A DNA stretch of 64,000 nucleotides from CADEER01 sp965216585 (GTDB lineage Bacteria; Desulfobacterota; Binatia; HRBIN30; CADEER01): positions 4,464,001 through 4,528,000 of the forward strand of contig CBDCGC010000003.1 of assembly GCA_965216585.1 (NCBI GenBank), given 5' to 3'. A program made the translations under genes and the position numbers. The notes under the pieces were generated by a model that saw nothing but the letters and a program-made list of their open reading frames with translations, did no database searches and was not told where the DNA came from. How positions within the stretch are numbered: position 1 is the first letter of the stretch; each line of letters opens with the position of its first letter. Positions 48,446 through 58,388 of this stretch are shown in pieces.

Positions 48446-51378
48446 TGGTGCGCCGCGGTTCACCTGTCCGGCGCCGAGTCCTACGTCATTGCGCACTCGG
48501 CTGGGTGCTGCTCTGCGCCCTACCGGTGAACGCCGGTGGCGTCTGCGACGCTGCGGCGGTCGTTGCGGGGCGTCGCATCGTCGCCAACGATTGGGTCGAC
48601 GAAGCGGGGGTGGAGCGCACCATCGGTTGGCGAGCCGGGCAGACGTGGAGCGTGGAGCGGCGTCAGGCGGCACAACGAGCTCTCGAGGAGACGCAGATCT
48701 TTCGCGCCGTCAGCGTAGCTCTCGAGCCGAGCGGCGGCGAATGCAACCTCCTGTTGCGCTTGCATCGCAAGCCGACGATCGCCGTCATCGACGTGCGCGG
48801 TGCCGCGTCGTCGCGCTTCGAGGTGGTACGGGAGTTGTGGCGGTGGGCTTCGGGCAAGCGGGATCCCGTCGAGTCTCTGCGCGAGGAGGAATTGCGCCGC
48901 TTGGTTGGCATCCGCCTCGGCAACTCGTTCGACAGCGACCTGCTCGACCGCGGTACCAAGCGAATCCTTCAGCGTTACGCCGCGCGTGGCTTCCACAGCG
49001 CCCAGGTGGCGACCCGCGTCCGCGAGATCGAAGGCAACGAGGTCGAAATCGTCATCGACGTCGATGCCGGTGTGCCGATGTTGGTCGAGCAGGTGTCGGT
49101 CGAAGCCGATGGCGAAGCGATACAGTCGGCGGTGCTCGAGAGCCTGGAGTCGTCCCTGGGCGCCGCGCGCACGCGTGCCTTGCTGCGCGACGTTCGGCGG
49201 GGAGTGCGCCGGCGGCTGCGCGAGCTCGGCTACCACGAGTCGCGCGTGCGCGTCGCCTGGCAGCAGCTCGCCGATTTCAGCGGCGGCTTGTCGATCGAGG
49301 TCGAGGCCGGACCGCGTCGTTCGATCGAGATCACCGGCAACGAGTCGCTGGGGCGCAGTTCGTTGTTGAACCTGGACGATCTCTACGGCCGCGCCATCGT
49401 CACCGACGGCACGTGGCGGCGTCTGGCGCGCTCCATGCGCGCGCACTACCAGAAAAAGGGTTTCTACGAAGCGGAGGTTTCGGTCGACACCGGACGACCC
49501 GACCGCATTGAGTTCCAGGTCGTCGAAGGCGGGCGCTACTCGGTCGGCGATGTCGTCATCAGCGGCAACGGCGCCCTCGATGAGGCAGAATTGAAAGCGG
49601 TAATCGCCACCGGGCGGCGTGGCCTTCCCCTCTTCGGCGCCGCACGGGTCACCACCGCGGGCATCGAAGAGGATCTCGAGCGCCTACTCCACGCCTACCG
49701 CAAGCGCGGTTTCGAGTCGGTGTCTGTCGATGCATCCGTAGACCTCGACAGAGAAGAAGGCGTTGCCATCGTCACCTTTGCCGTCGAAGAAGGGCCGCTC
49801 TCGGTCTTGAGCGATGTCCGCGGCTGGGCTGCTCTGGATGACCTGTTGCCGGAACACGGTTTGCCCGCGGCGGTTTCCGGGCAGCCGTTCGATGCCTCCG
49901 CCGTGGCGCAGCGGCGCGATGAGGTCGAAGCGCTGTTGCGGCGGCGCGGCTATCGCAACGCACGCGTGCAGGTCGAGAGCCATCGCAGCGATGCGTCAGG
50001 AGGTCGGGTGCCGGTCGGCGTCGATTGGCAGATCGACGCCGGGCCGCGCGTTGAGATCGGTGACGTCATCGTGCGCGGCAACAGCGATGTCGCTGACGTC
50101 GTCATCCGCCGCGACTTGCCGCTCGAGAGCGGCCAACCGGTCGATACCGACGCGCTGCTCGATGCGCAGCAGAAGGTCTACGACAATGGCGTGTTCCGCA
50201 ACGTATCGATCGCTCCGGTGGAGAGCGGAGGCGACCGCGGCGGCGGCGACGCAGTGGCGGTGCGGCGTGACGTCGCCGTTGCCGTATCGCCGCGACCACC
50301 GGGGCGGGTTGGCTACGGTGTCGGCTACGACACGCGGCAGGGGCTGACGGCATTCGCCGAGATTGCCTACGCCAACCTCAACCACCGCGCCCAGAGTCTG
50401 CGTTTACGCGGCCAGGTGGGTGTCGATCCCAAGGAGGACATCGAGCCGGCGCAGTACGTCGTCAGCGCGTCCTTCGTCGAGCCGAGGCTCCTTGACGGAC
50501 CCTGGGAGGGGCGCGTCTCCGGCGTCGGCGAGCGCAATACGCGGACGATCGATCAGTTCGACATCGAGCGCTACTCTTTCTTTACCGGCACGGGCCGCGA
50601 CCTCGGCGACCGTCTTCGCTTGACTCTCGATCTCCAAGTCGAGCGGGCCCACGTCTTCAACGTCCTGCCGATCACCTTCCGCGACCGCGACGAGCGCGAT
50701 GCCTGGACGACGGCTCTGTCGCCGGCGCTCGTCTTCGACGGTCGCGATAGCGCCTTCGATCCGCGCTCCGGATTCTTCGAGAGTCTGCGCCTACGCTACG
50801 CGCTACCCGGCGTCTCCGACACCGATCTGATCGAGATCGACACGCAGCACACACATTTCATTCCACTGTGGCGCGATTGGACGTTCGTCTATTCGCTGCG
50901 CGCCGGTTGGGTGCGCTCGCTCGACGACAGCCCGGTCGTGCCGATCCGCCAGCGCTACTTCCTCGGCGGCGGCGAGTCGGTGCGCGGGTTCGCCGTCAAC
51001 AGTCTCGGGCCGTACGACGGCAACGGCAACGAGATCGGCGGCGATCTGGCCTTGATCACCAAGAGCGAGGTGCGCATCCCGCTGTTCTGGGGAATCGGCC
51101 TGGTGGTGTTTTTCGACGCGGGAGGCAACTACCTGGTGCGCTCCGGTCGCGATCTCGATGCTGCGCCGAGCTCGGTGGCGGCGATCCGCGACGGCTCGTT
51201 TTCACTCGACAACTTCCGCCGTGCCGCCGGCCTCGGCCTGCGCTACGTGACTCCGGTGGGTCCGATCAGCGTCGACTACGGCATCAAGCTCGACCGCCGT
51301 ACCCGGCTGCTCGTCGACGGCGACCGCCGGCGCGAGTCCTTCGGTGAGTTCTCGGTCAGCATCGGCGCCCGCTTCTGA
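48445..51378 (+). CDS. tamA: Omp85-family outer membrane protein TamA, long form
   Basis: The 977-residue protein has a signal peptide (to about residue 30), a series of POTRA domains (at least five to seven, ending about residue 600; for example KPTIAVIDVRGAASSRFEV, YSVGDVVISGNGALDEAEL, VEIGDVIVRGNSDVADVVI), and a C-terminal 16-strand barrel with the Omp85 motif RYFLGGGESVRGF and a C-terminal aromatic (SIGARF). E. coli TamA has three POTRA domains and about 577 residues, so this form is much longer, nearer BamA-like plans. Pairing with tamB supports the Tam name. Confidence 0.88.
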   Translation: MVRRGSPVRRRVLRHCALGWVLLCALPVNAGGVCDAAAVVAGRRIVANDWVDEAGVERTIGWRAGQTWSVERRQAAQRALEETQIFRAVSVALEPSGGECNLLLRLHRKPTIAVIDVRGAASSRFEVVRELWRWASGKRDPVESLREEELRRLVGIRLGNSFDSDLLDRGTKRILQRYAARGFHSAQVATRVREIEGNEVEIVIDVDAGVPMLVEQVSVEADGEAIQSAVLESLESSLGAARTRALLRDVRRGVRRRLRELGYHESRVRVAWQQLADFSGGLSIEVEAGPRRSIEITGNESLGRSSLLNLDDLYGRAIVTDGTWRRLARSMRAHYQKKGFYEAEVSVDTGRPDRIEFQVVEGGRYSVGDVVISGNGALDEAELKAVIATGRRGLPLFGAARVTTAGIEEDLERLLHAYRKRGFESVSVDASVDLDREEGVAIVTFAVEEGPLSVLSDVRGWAALDDLLPEHGLPAAVSGQPFDASAVAQRRDEVEALLRRRGYRNARVQVESHRSDASGGRVPVGVDWQIDAGPRVEIGDVIVRGNSDVADVVIRRDLPLESGQPVDTDALLDAQQKVYDNGVFRNVSIAPVESGGDRGGGDAVAVRRDVAVAVSPRPPGRVGYGVGYDTRQGLTAFAEIAYANLNHRAQSLRLRGQVGVDPKEDIEPAQYVVSASFVEPRLLDGPWEGRVSGVGERNTRTIDQFDIERYSFFTGTGRDLGDRLRLTLDLQVERAHVFNVLPITFRDRDERDAWTTALSPALVFDGRDSAFDPRSGFFESLRLRYALPGVSDTDLIEIDTQHTHFIPLWRDWTFVYSLRAGWVRSLDDSPVVPIRQRYFLGGGESVRGFAVNSLGPYDGNGNEIGGDLALITKSEVRIPLFWGIGLVVFFDAGGNYLVRSGRDLDAAPSSVAAIRDGSFSLDNFRRAAGLGLRYVTPVGPISVDYGIKLDRRTRLLVDGDRRRESFGEFSVSIGARF

Positions 51379-51395
51379 GCTGATCCGCGCCGCCC

Positions 51396-51922
51396 TCAGC
51401 TTTGTGTCGCGGCGCGGGCCTGGCGCAAGAGGCCGTCGAAGTAGTTGATGCGCGCCGTGCTCGACCAGTCGGTCGGTCCGATGTAGTGCTCGATGACCCG
51501 CCCCTCTCGGTCGATGATGAAGGTCTCCGGATAGCCGGTGACGCCGTAGCGTGGCGGCACCTTGCTTTCGCGATCGAGGAGAACCGGAAAGGAGAGGTTC
51601 AACTCGTCGACGATGGGTTGCACGGCGGCGGCGCCCTCGGCGTCGACGCTGACCGTGAGGACGACCAGATCGGTGCCAGTGAAACGGCGGTGCAACGCCT
51701 CGATCGAGGGCATCTCGGCGATACACGGCGGACACCAAGAGGCCCACATGTTGAGGACGACGATCTTGCCGCGCAACTCGCTCAGCTTGTGGGTTGCACC
51801 GCCGAGGTCGGTGAGCTCGAAGTCGGCTGCCAGGTAGCCGGTGGCGCGCTGCCGTTGCAGGCTTTGCAGCCCGAGGGCGGCGGCCAGAACGAACGCCAGA
51901 ACGACCAAGGGCAGGGCGCGCT

Positions 51923-51926
<4 letters not shown>
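51396..51926 (-). CDS. TlpA/ResA-type membrane-anchored thioredoxin
   Basis: This 176-residue protein has an N-terminal anchor (ALPLVVLAFVLAAALGLQSL) and a periplasmic thioredoxin fold with active site WASWCPPC, plus the cis-Pro region GVTGYPETFIID. It could reduce apocytochrome c cysteines (CcmG/ResA role) or act as a general periplasmic reductase; the ccm genes at 31.5-33.7 kb lack a ccmG. Its start overlaps the lgt stop by 4 bp. It converges with tamA. Confidence 0.9.
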
Positions 51927-52720
<794 letters not shown>

Positions 52721-52863
52721 GCGGAGCGATCATACAGAAGGGATCGCCGCTGCACCAGTTTCCCCCGACGAGGTCATGTGTCGATTGAAGAGAGGCATGT
52801 AACTAATGAATCAAAAAAGGAATTACTTCACTTTACGTATCTCCGGCACGAGCCCGAGGTGCA

Positions 52864-52892
52864 TTGACAAGGCGGGCGGGCCTCTCTATCTT
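52864..52892 (+). promoter_or_regulatory. Consensus-like promoter for the peptidase/Arg-rich pair
   Basis: A perfect -35 TTGACA (52864-52869), 17-bp spacer and TATCTT -10 (52887-52892) place the transcription start near 52899. It is among the best promoter matches in the window, and it lies inside a longer alternative N-terminus (from 52806), supporting the start at 52932. Confidence 0.65.
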
Positions 52893-52931
52893 CCGGCCTT
52901 TTCCACACCATCGGGGGAGCGTGAGATCATC

Positions 52932-53351
52932 ATGCGGATGGCCGTACCGCCAATCAGGGAGCGACGTCAGATCTACCGGCTGCTGAGCGAGTTTTTCCGC
53001 GAGTACAAGGTGTCGCGTTTCAACAAGGCCATTGGCGAGCTCTGTCGTTTCTACCGCTTGAAGCGCCCGCGCATCGAGTGGTTCGAGTATCTCGATTGGG
53101 GGCGCACGGCGGGGCGGACGTTTGAGAACGGGACCATCTATCTCGTCCATCCGGAGAACTGGAAACTCGGCCGCAAGTACAACAGCGAACAGCAGTGGAT
53201 CAATACGGTATTCCACGAAATGGGGCACTACGTTCTGTGGACCGACGCCGAGGCGAAGGCCGACATCTTCGCCGCCGAGATGGAGCGCAGCGTCGCCCGC
53301 CGGCCACCGCGTGCAGCCGGAGGCCGCAGCGCCGGCCGGCGTGCCGCATGA
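52932..53351 (+). CDS. ImmA/IrrE-like zinc metallopeptidase
   Basis: The 139-residue protein has the gluzincin-like motif NTVFHEMGHYVLW (HExxH) followed by EAKADIFAAEM, which supplies a third acidic ligand, as in the ImmA/IrrE group. The N-terminal part has Arg-rich helices (RRQIYRLLSEFFREYKVSRF). ImmA/IrrE peptidases cleave repressors in mobile elements and stress responses, but no helix-turn-helix repressor is adjacent. The start at 52932 (or 52938) fits the promoter. The stop overlaps the next start (ATGA), so the Arg-rich protein is a likely partner or substrate. The C-terminus is Arg/Ala-rich. Confidence 0.75.
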   Translation: MRMAVPPIRERRQIYRLLSEFFREYKVSRFNKAIGELCRFYRLKRPRIEWFEYLDWGRTAGRTFENGTIYLVHPENWKLGRKYNSEQQWINTVFHEMGHYVLWTDAEAKADIFAAEMERSVARRPPRAAGGRSAGRRAA

Positions 53352-54232
53352 GCGACGAAGAGGGCAAAGCGGAACCAAAACGGCGGCGTCGTTCGCGCCG
53401 TGGCCGCCGGCGCAAGCCGCGCGGCTCCGAAGAGAAGAGCTCGGCTACTGCATCGCCGGAGTCCGGTGGCGAAGCGAAAACCGAGCGGCGAGCGCCGCCT
53501 GGCAGCCGCAGCCGGCAGCGCCGTGACCGCTCGCGCCGCGACGGTGCTCGCAAGAAGCCCGCGCGCGAGCCGGCAGCGGAGCGCGGTGCCCGCCCGGTAG
53601 GCGGCGAGGGCGGCTCAGCGTCTGCGCCGTCACCAGTCGCGGTGCGGACTGGGCAAGGTGGAGAACCTCCGCAGGGCGACGCGCCGACCAGTGAAGAGGA
53701 GGAGCGCGCCAGCAAGTGGTGGGTCGACTTCGGCGACAAAGAGGAAGCGCGCCAGTCGGCGCCGGTGGCACCGGTCGTTCCGGTCGGCCAAAAATTCTAC
53801 ACGGCGGCCAAGGGCTTCGAGCAGGAAGCTGCGCGCAAGCGGTTGACCGATCACAATCTGAAGTTGTTGGTCGAGGCGAATCCGGCTGAAGGCGAATGGG
53901 GATACGTCCAGCTCGCAGAAAAACCCTTCCCCGCCGACGACGCGGCGCGCATCCGCGACGCACTCGAGTTGCCGAGCTACGCGCGCGGCGCCCTCATCGA
54001 TTCGGGGAGGTCCGTCCGCCTGCTCGTTACCGGCACGCCGATCGGCGAACGCATCCTCGAGCTCGCCTTGGCGCGCGAGCCCTCCTTCGACTGCTGGATC
54101 CAGGGCGAATGGGTGAAAGAGGCCGTCTTCAAAGACCGCAAGCGCGCCCTGCGCGCCTTCAAGGGGTTCGTCGAGCACTATCTGTCACCGGAAGGCATTG
54201 AAACCTGGGAACGCATACGCGCCCGCGCGTAG
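53348..54232 (+). CDS. Arg-rich N-terminus plus conserved C-terminal domain, unknown function
   Basis: The 294-residue protein starts with a strongly basic disordered part (about 1-125; KRRRRSRRGRRRKPRG and further Arg/Ser/Glu repeats). A folded-looking C-terminal domain follows (about 145-294) with KFYTAAKGFEQEAARKRL, RSVRLLVTGTPIGERILELA and WIQGEWVKEAVF. The basic region suggests nucleic-acid binding. No family is recognised. It is translationally coupled to the ImmA/IrrE-like peptidase by an ATGA overlap, so they form a two-gene operon under the promoter at 52864. Confidence 0.7.
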   Translation: MSDEEGKAEPKRRRRSRRGRRRKPRGSEEKSSATASPESGGEAKTERRAPPGSRSRQRRDRSRRDGARKKPAREPAAERGARPVGGEGGSASAPSPVAVRTGQGGEPPQGDAPTSEEEERASKWWVDFGDKEEARQSAPVAPVVPVGQKFYTAAKGFEQEAARKRLTDHNLKLLVEANPAEGEWGYVQLAEKPFPADDAARIRDALELPSYARGALIDSGRSVRLLVTGTPIGERILELALAREPSFDCWIQGEWVKEAVFKDRKRALRAFKGFVEHYLSPEGIETWERIRARA

Positions 54233-54295
54233 ACGCGCTCGGGTGAAATCGGTCGGGCGGCTGGTTCGACCCGGGTGGGTCGAGTGGCGTGTTGC

Positions 54296-54721
54296 TCAGT
54301 CGATTTCGACTCGGCCGCGGTTGCGCTTTTGCTTGCTGCGGTGGCGCTTGTTGGCGAGGCGCTGTTCTTTTTGAGCGCGGGTGGGTTTGGTGGCGACGCG
54401 CCGGCGCGGGCGGACGATGGCGCGGCGCAGGGTTTCTGTCAGGCGGTCGAGGGCTTCGTGGCGATTGCGTTCGCGATCGCGGAAGCGATCGCAGTGGACG
54501 ACGAGGTCGCCGCGCTTGGTGAGCTTGTTGGCGAGCTTTCGCTCGGCGCGTTGCCGGGTCGCGGCGGGGATCGACGGCGAGTTGGCGAGGTTGAAGCGGG
54601 CGACGACCTTGGTCTCGACTTTGTTGACGTTCTGCCCGCCCGGTCCGCCGGAGCGGGCAAACGACAAGTCGACCTCGGAGAGGGGGATGGAGATTCGCTG
54701 GGTGATACGAAGCGTGTTCAT
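54296..54721 (-). CDS. arfB: Alternative ribosome-rescue factor ArfB
   Basis: This 141-residue peptidyl-tRNA hydrolase of the YaeJ/ICT1 group carries the catalytic SGGPGGQNVNKVETKV motif (GGQ) and a basic C-terminal tail (KRHRSKQKRNRG) that enters the mRNA channel of stalled ribosomes. Length and layout are typical for ArfB and not for release factors. It rescues non-stop ribosomes. It is divergent from the MFS gene and convergent with the Arg-rich protein gene. Confidence 0.93.
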   Translation of the reverse strand: MNTLRITQRISIPLSEVDLSFARSGGPGGQNVNKVETKVVARFNLANSPSIPAATRQRAERKLANKLTKRGDLVVHCDRFRDRERNRHEALDRLTETLRRAIVRPRRRVATKPTRAQKEQRLANKRHRSKQKRNRGRVEID

Positions 54722-54851
54722 GAGCGCCCGTGCAAGCTGACCGGCAGGTGTGTGCGAGTCCAGCCGATTGCACGATCGTGAAGAGGGAAACGTTGCTCAC
54801 CCCAAGGAAACGCGGGAGAGTGCGTGGTTCGCCCGCAGCGGACTGCGACCG

Positions 54852-56078
54852 ATGACGCGAGCCGAACGCACATACTATCTCATCTCCGCTCTCTACAATG
54901 GTTCGTGGGCATTTCTCGGTGCCGTCTATCCGCTCTTCTTGATGTCGCGCGGCCTGAACCTCTTTGAGGTCAACGCGATTCTGGCGGTCTTTCTCTTTGC
55001 CAACTTTGCCTTCGAAGTGCCTACTGGTGCGGTTGCCGACGTCTTTGGTCGCAAAGTCTCGTTCTTGCTCTCGTGTATCGTACGCGCCTTCGCCTTCGCT
55101 TGCTACTTTTTTGCCGACACCTTCACCGGCTTCGTCGTTGCCGAGCTCATCGATGCGCTCGGCAATACGCTGGCCAGTGGGGCGCTCGACGCATGGGCGG
55201 TCGACGGCGCGCGCGAGGAGGGCGACGAGTCGCCGGCAGATCGCTTGTTCGCGCGCGGCAAGATGGTGTCGTACGCCGCGATGATCGCCAGCGGCTTGCT
55301 GGGTGGCTATGTCGCCGAGGTCGATATCAGTTATCCCTGGTTGGCCGGCGTCGGCAGCTTTCTCGTGACGGCCGTCGTCGCTGGATGGGCGATGCACCGC
55401 GATGCGCCGCAGGCGGTACGCACGGAAGCTGCGGCACGAGTGAACCCGATCCCGGCGATCCGGGCGCAGGTTGCCAGCAGTGTTGCTGCCGTTGCCAAGC
55501 ACGAGACGCTTCGTTTCTTGTGTTGCTTCACGGCACTACTCTCTTTTGCCCACATGCCGTTCTTGCAACTGTGGCCGGCGCGCATGACCGCCCTGTCGCA
55601 GGAAGGGACGTGGCTGATGGGGTGGATCTGGGTCCTGCTCAACCTCGCGGCGCTGGTCGGCAGCGGATTGTTGCCGCGCCTTCTCTTGCGCACCGATCGC
55701 CAGCGAGCTGCGCTGCTGGTGACGGTGGTGCGCGCGTCGTGTGTGAGCCTGGCTGCCGTGTCGGGCGGCTTCGGCAAAGCTGCGGTCGGGTTGATCGGCC
55801 AGTCGGTCGGTGCCGGCGCGAGCGATCCGCTCCTCGGCGCCTGGATGAACGAGTACGCGGAGAGTCATCAGCGTGCCACCGTGCTTTCGGTTCAGGCGAT
55901 GTCGTTCACGCTCGGTGGCGCTGCCGGCCTCGTTTGTCTCGGCCTGGTTGCGCTGAGCGCCGGCATTCCGGTGGCCTGGGGATGTGCTGCCGCGGTGCTC
56001 TTCGCCGCTGTCGTCGTCGTCTGGCGTGCGGCCGGCGATCGCCAAGCCACGGCGGCTGAGGTTCTGGTCCCCGAGTAG
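54852..56078 (+). CDS. MFS transporter
   Basis: This 408-residue protein has about 12 transmembrane helices. The motif FEVPTGAVADVFGRKVSFL between helices 2 and 3 is the MFS motif A equivalent. ATG 54852 is chosen; an upstream in-frame GTG at 54750 would add a non-conserved segment. The substrate is unknown. It precedes arsM on the same strand by 114 bp, so a role in exporting an arsenic compound is possible but not shown. Confidence 0.85.
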   Translation: MTRAERTYYLISALYNGSWAFLGAVYPLFLMSRGLNLFEVNAILAVFLFANFAFEVPTGAVADVFGRKVSFLLSCIVRAFAFACYFFADTFTGFVVAELIDALGNTLASGALDAWAVDGAREEGDESPADRLFARGKMVSYAAMIASGLLGGYVAEVDISYPWLAGVGSFLVTAVVAGWAMHRDAPQAVRTEAAARVNPIPAIRAQVASSVAAVAKHETLRFLCCFTALLSFAHMPFLQLWPARMTALSQEGTWLMGWIWVLLNLAALVGSGLLPRLLLRTDRQRAALLVTVVRASCVSLAAVSGGFGKAAVGLIGQSVGAGASDPLLGAWMNEYAESHQRATVLSVQAMSFTLGGAAGLVCLGLVALSAGIPVAWGCAAAVLFAAVVVVWRAAGDRQATAAEVLVPE

Positions 56079-56104
56079 TGCGAGCGCTTGGCCGGCGCGC
56101 GCCC

Positions 56105-56133
56105 TTTGACAGTCGGGCGTGTGCCGGGCATTG
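56105..56133 (+). promoter_or_regulatory. Possible arsM promoter
   Basis: A perfect TTGACA (56105-56110) lies in the MFS-arsM gap; 17 bp downstream the -10 position reads CATTGG, which is poor. No ArsR-type gene or obvious palindrome accompanies it. Confidence 0.3.
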
Positions 56134-56192
56134 GGGTTGGAACTCAGCGCCCCTGGTCGGAGTTTATCGGGGAGGCGAGGGAAGGAGGGGCA

Positions 56193-57344
56193 ATGTCGCT
56201 GAATGTAGAAGAGGTCGTTCGCGATCGCTATGCCGAAGGTGCCCAGGCGCGGCAGGAGAGCTTGTGCTGCCCGGTCGAGTACGACGATCGCTATCTGAAG
56301 AAACTGCCCGAGGAGATCCTCGAGCGCGACTATGGCTGCGGCGATCCGTCGGCCTACGTCGCCGAGGGAGACACCGTGCTCGACCTCGGTTCCGGTGGCG
56401 GCAAGATCTGCTACATCGCGTCGCAGGTCGTCGGCGCCAGTGGCAAGGTCATCGGTGTCGACGTCAACGACGAGATGTTGGGGCTTGCCCGGCGCTACCA
56501 GGACGAGATGGCGCGGGCGATTGGCCATGCCAACGTCGAGTTTCGCCGCGGCCGGATTCAGGACCTGCGCACCGATCTCGACCGCGTGGAGGCGTTCCTA
56601 GCCGAACATCCGGTTGCTTCGCTGGCCGATCTCCAGCGCTACGAGAGCTTCGTCGAGGAGCAGCGATCTCGGCGTCCACTGGTGGCCGACGACTCGATGG
56701 ACGTCGTCGTGTCGAACTGCGTCCTCAACCTCGTCGGCGACGGGCAGAAGGCGCAACTGATGGACGAGATCTTTCGGGTTCTCCGCCGCGGCGGCCGCGC
56801 CGTCATCTCCGACATCGTCTCCGACGAGCACGTGCCGGATTCTCTCAAGGCCGATCCCGAGCTGTGGTCGGGATGTGTTTCCGGTGCCTTTCAGGAAAGC
56901 GATTTTGTCGAAGCCTTCGTCCGGGCCGGGTTCTACGGTGTCGAAATTCTAAAGCGCGACGAAAATCCCTGGCGGGTCGTCGACGGTATCGAGTTTCGCT
57001 CCGTAACCGTGCGCGCCTGGAAGGGCAAGGAGGGGGCGTGCCTGGATCACAATCAGGCGGTGATCTACCGCGGTCCGTGGAGCGAGGTGCGCGACGACGA
57101 CGGCCACGTGTTGCGGCGCGGTATTCCGACGGCGGTTTGTGACAAGACCTATGAAATCTACACGCGCGAGCCCTACGCTCGTGCGGTGGTGGCGGTTCCG
57201 CCGCGCCGGCCGATTGCCGCCGGCGATGCTGCCGATTTCGACTGTCGCCGCAACGCCGTGCGATCGCCGAAAGAAACGAAAGGACTCGACTATGCCGAGA
57301 CGACGGATGCGGCCAAGTGTTGCGGTCCCGGCGAATGCGGATGA
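56193..57344 (+). CDS. arsM: Arsenite methyltransferase ArsM (arsenosugar type)
   Basis: This 383-residue SAM-dependent methyltransferase has motif I VLDLGSGGGKICY (62-74) and post-I GVDVND. Cysteines in the positions used for As(III) occur: CC at 25-26, Cys49, and the VVSNCVLNL and SGCVSG cysteines. The C-terminus ends in AKCCGPGECG, typical of ArsM proteins found with ArsS. It adds methyl groups to arsenite as the first step of arsenosugar formation. A good SD (GAAGGAGGGG) precedes the ATG. Its stop overlaps the arsS start (ATGA). Confidence 0.88.
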   Translation: MSLNVEEVVRDRYAEGAQARQESLCCPVEYDDRYLKKLPEEILERDYGCGDPSAYVAEGDTVLDLGSGGGKICYIASQVVGASGKVIGVDVNDEMLGLARRYQDEMARAIGHANVEFRRGRIQDLRTDLDRVEAFLAEHPVASLADLQRYESFVEEQRSRRPLVADDSMDVVVSNCVLNLVGDGQKAQLMDEIFRVLRRGGRAVISDIVSDEHVPDSLKADPELWSGCVSGAFQESDFVEAFVRAGFYGVEILKRDENPWRVVDGIEFRSVTVRAWKGKEGACLDHNQAVIYRGPWSEVRDDDGHVLRRGIPTAVCDKTYEIYTREPYARAVVAVPPRRPIAAGDAADFDCRRNAVRSPKETKGLDYAETTDAAKCCGPGECG

Positions 57345-58369
57345 CCGAGGCGGTGCGTGCGCGTCCGGAAATTCTCGATGACCCATCTTTGTGCGATGCG
57401 ACGGCCGGCGATTTCGAAACGACGCTGCGCCGGCACGCTTTGGCGCCGCTGTCGCGAGAGCGAGTCGCGACCGTTCAGGTCAACGTCGGCAAGCTGTGCA
57501 ATCAAGCGTGTCTTCACTGTCACGTCGAGGCGGGTCCGAAACGGCGCGAGCTCATGGAGCGCCGGGATTTCGAGCGCATCGTCGAGCTCATCGACGGCAG
57601 CACCGCGGTCGATGCCATCGACCTGACCGGCGGCGCACCGGAGCTCAACCCCAACTTTCGCTGGTTCGTCGGCGCGGTACACGAGCGCGGCATCCGTACC
57701 ATCGTGCGCTGCAACCTGACGGTGATCTTCGTCGAGGGGCAAGAGGATTTGCCGGAGTTCTATCGTGACCACCAGGTGAACCTGGTCTGCTCGCTGCCGT
57801 GCTATTCGGCGGACAACGTCGACCGCCAACGCGGCCGTGGCGTTTTCGAACGGAGCATCGATGCTCTACAGGCTCTCAACGCGTTGGGCTACGGCAAGGC
57901 CGAGTCGGAACTTTCGCTCGACCTCGTCTACAACCCGACCGGTGCCGCCTTGCCGCCGCCGCAGGCCGAGCTGGAGCAACAGTACCGCGATGAGCTCATG
58001 CGAAGCTTCGGTATCGAATTTGGCAACCTGCTCACCATCACCAACATGCCGATCAAGCGCTTCGCCGATCAACTGCAGCAATGGGGCGCCTACGAAAGGT
58101 ACATGGAGTTGCTGGTGGACTCCTTCAATCCACATACTGCGGCGGCGCTCATGTGCCGCTCCCTGATCAGCATTGGCTGGGATGGTGTGCTCTACGACTG
58201 TGATTTCAACCAGATGTTGGAGATTCCGGCGCGCGGCCGGAACGGCCGGCCGACGATCTGGGACATCGAGCGCCTCGAAGATCTGGGCGAAAATCCAATC
58301 CGCACGGCGGCGCATTGTTTCGGTTGTACGGCAGGGGCTGGCTCGAGTTGCGGCGGCGCGCTGGAGTAG
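57341..58369 (+). CDS. arsS: Arsenosugar biosynthesis radical SAM protein ArsS
   Basis: This 342-residue radical SAM enzyme has the cluster motif CNQACLHC (Cys53, Cys57, Cys60) in the context KLCNQACLHCHVEAGPKR and a SPASM-like C-terminus with CFGCTAGAGSSCGG, characteristic of ArsS. It is thought to attach the 5'-deoxyadenosyl moiety to dimethylarsenite, giving the arsenosugar precursor. It is coupled to arsM by ATGA. Neighbours do not include arsR or arsB, so regulation and export are not visible here. Confidence 0.9.
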   Translation: MTEAVRARPEILDDPSLCDATAGDFETTLRRHALAPLSRERVATVQVNVGKLCNQACLHCHVEAGPKRRELMERRDFERIVELIDGSTAVDAIDLTGGAPELNPNFRWFVGAVHERGIRTIVRCNLTVIFVEGQEDLPEFYRDHQVNLVCSLPCYSADNVDRQRGRGVFERSIDALQALNALGYGKAESELSLDLVYNPTGAALPPPQAELEQQYRDELMRSFGIEFGNLLTITNMPIKRFADQLQQWGAYERYMELLVDSFNPHTAAALMCRSLISIGWDGVLYDCDFNQMLEIPARGRNGRPTIWDIERLEDLGENPIRTAAHCFGCTAGAGSSCGGALE

Positions 58370-58388
58370 CTCGCAAAGCGCCGAAACC

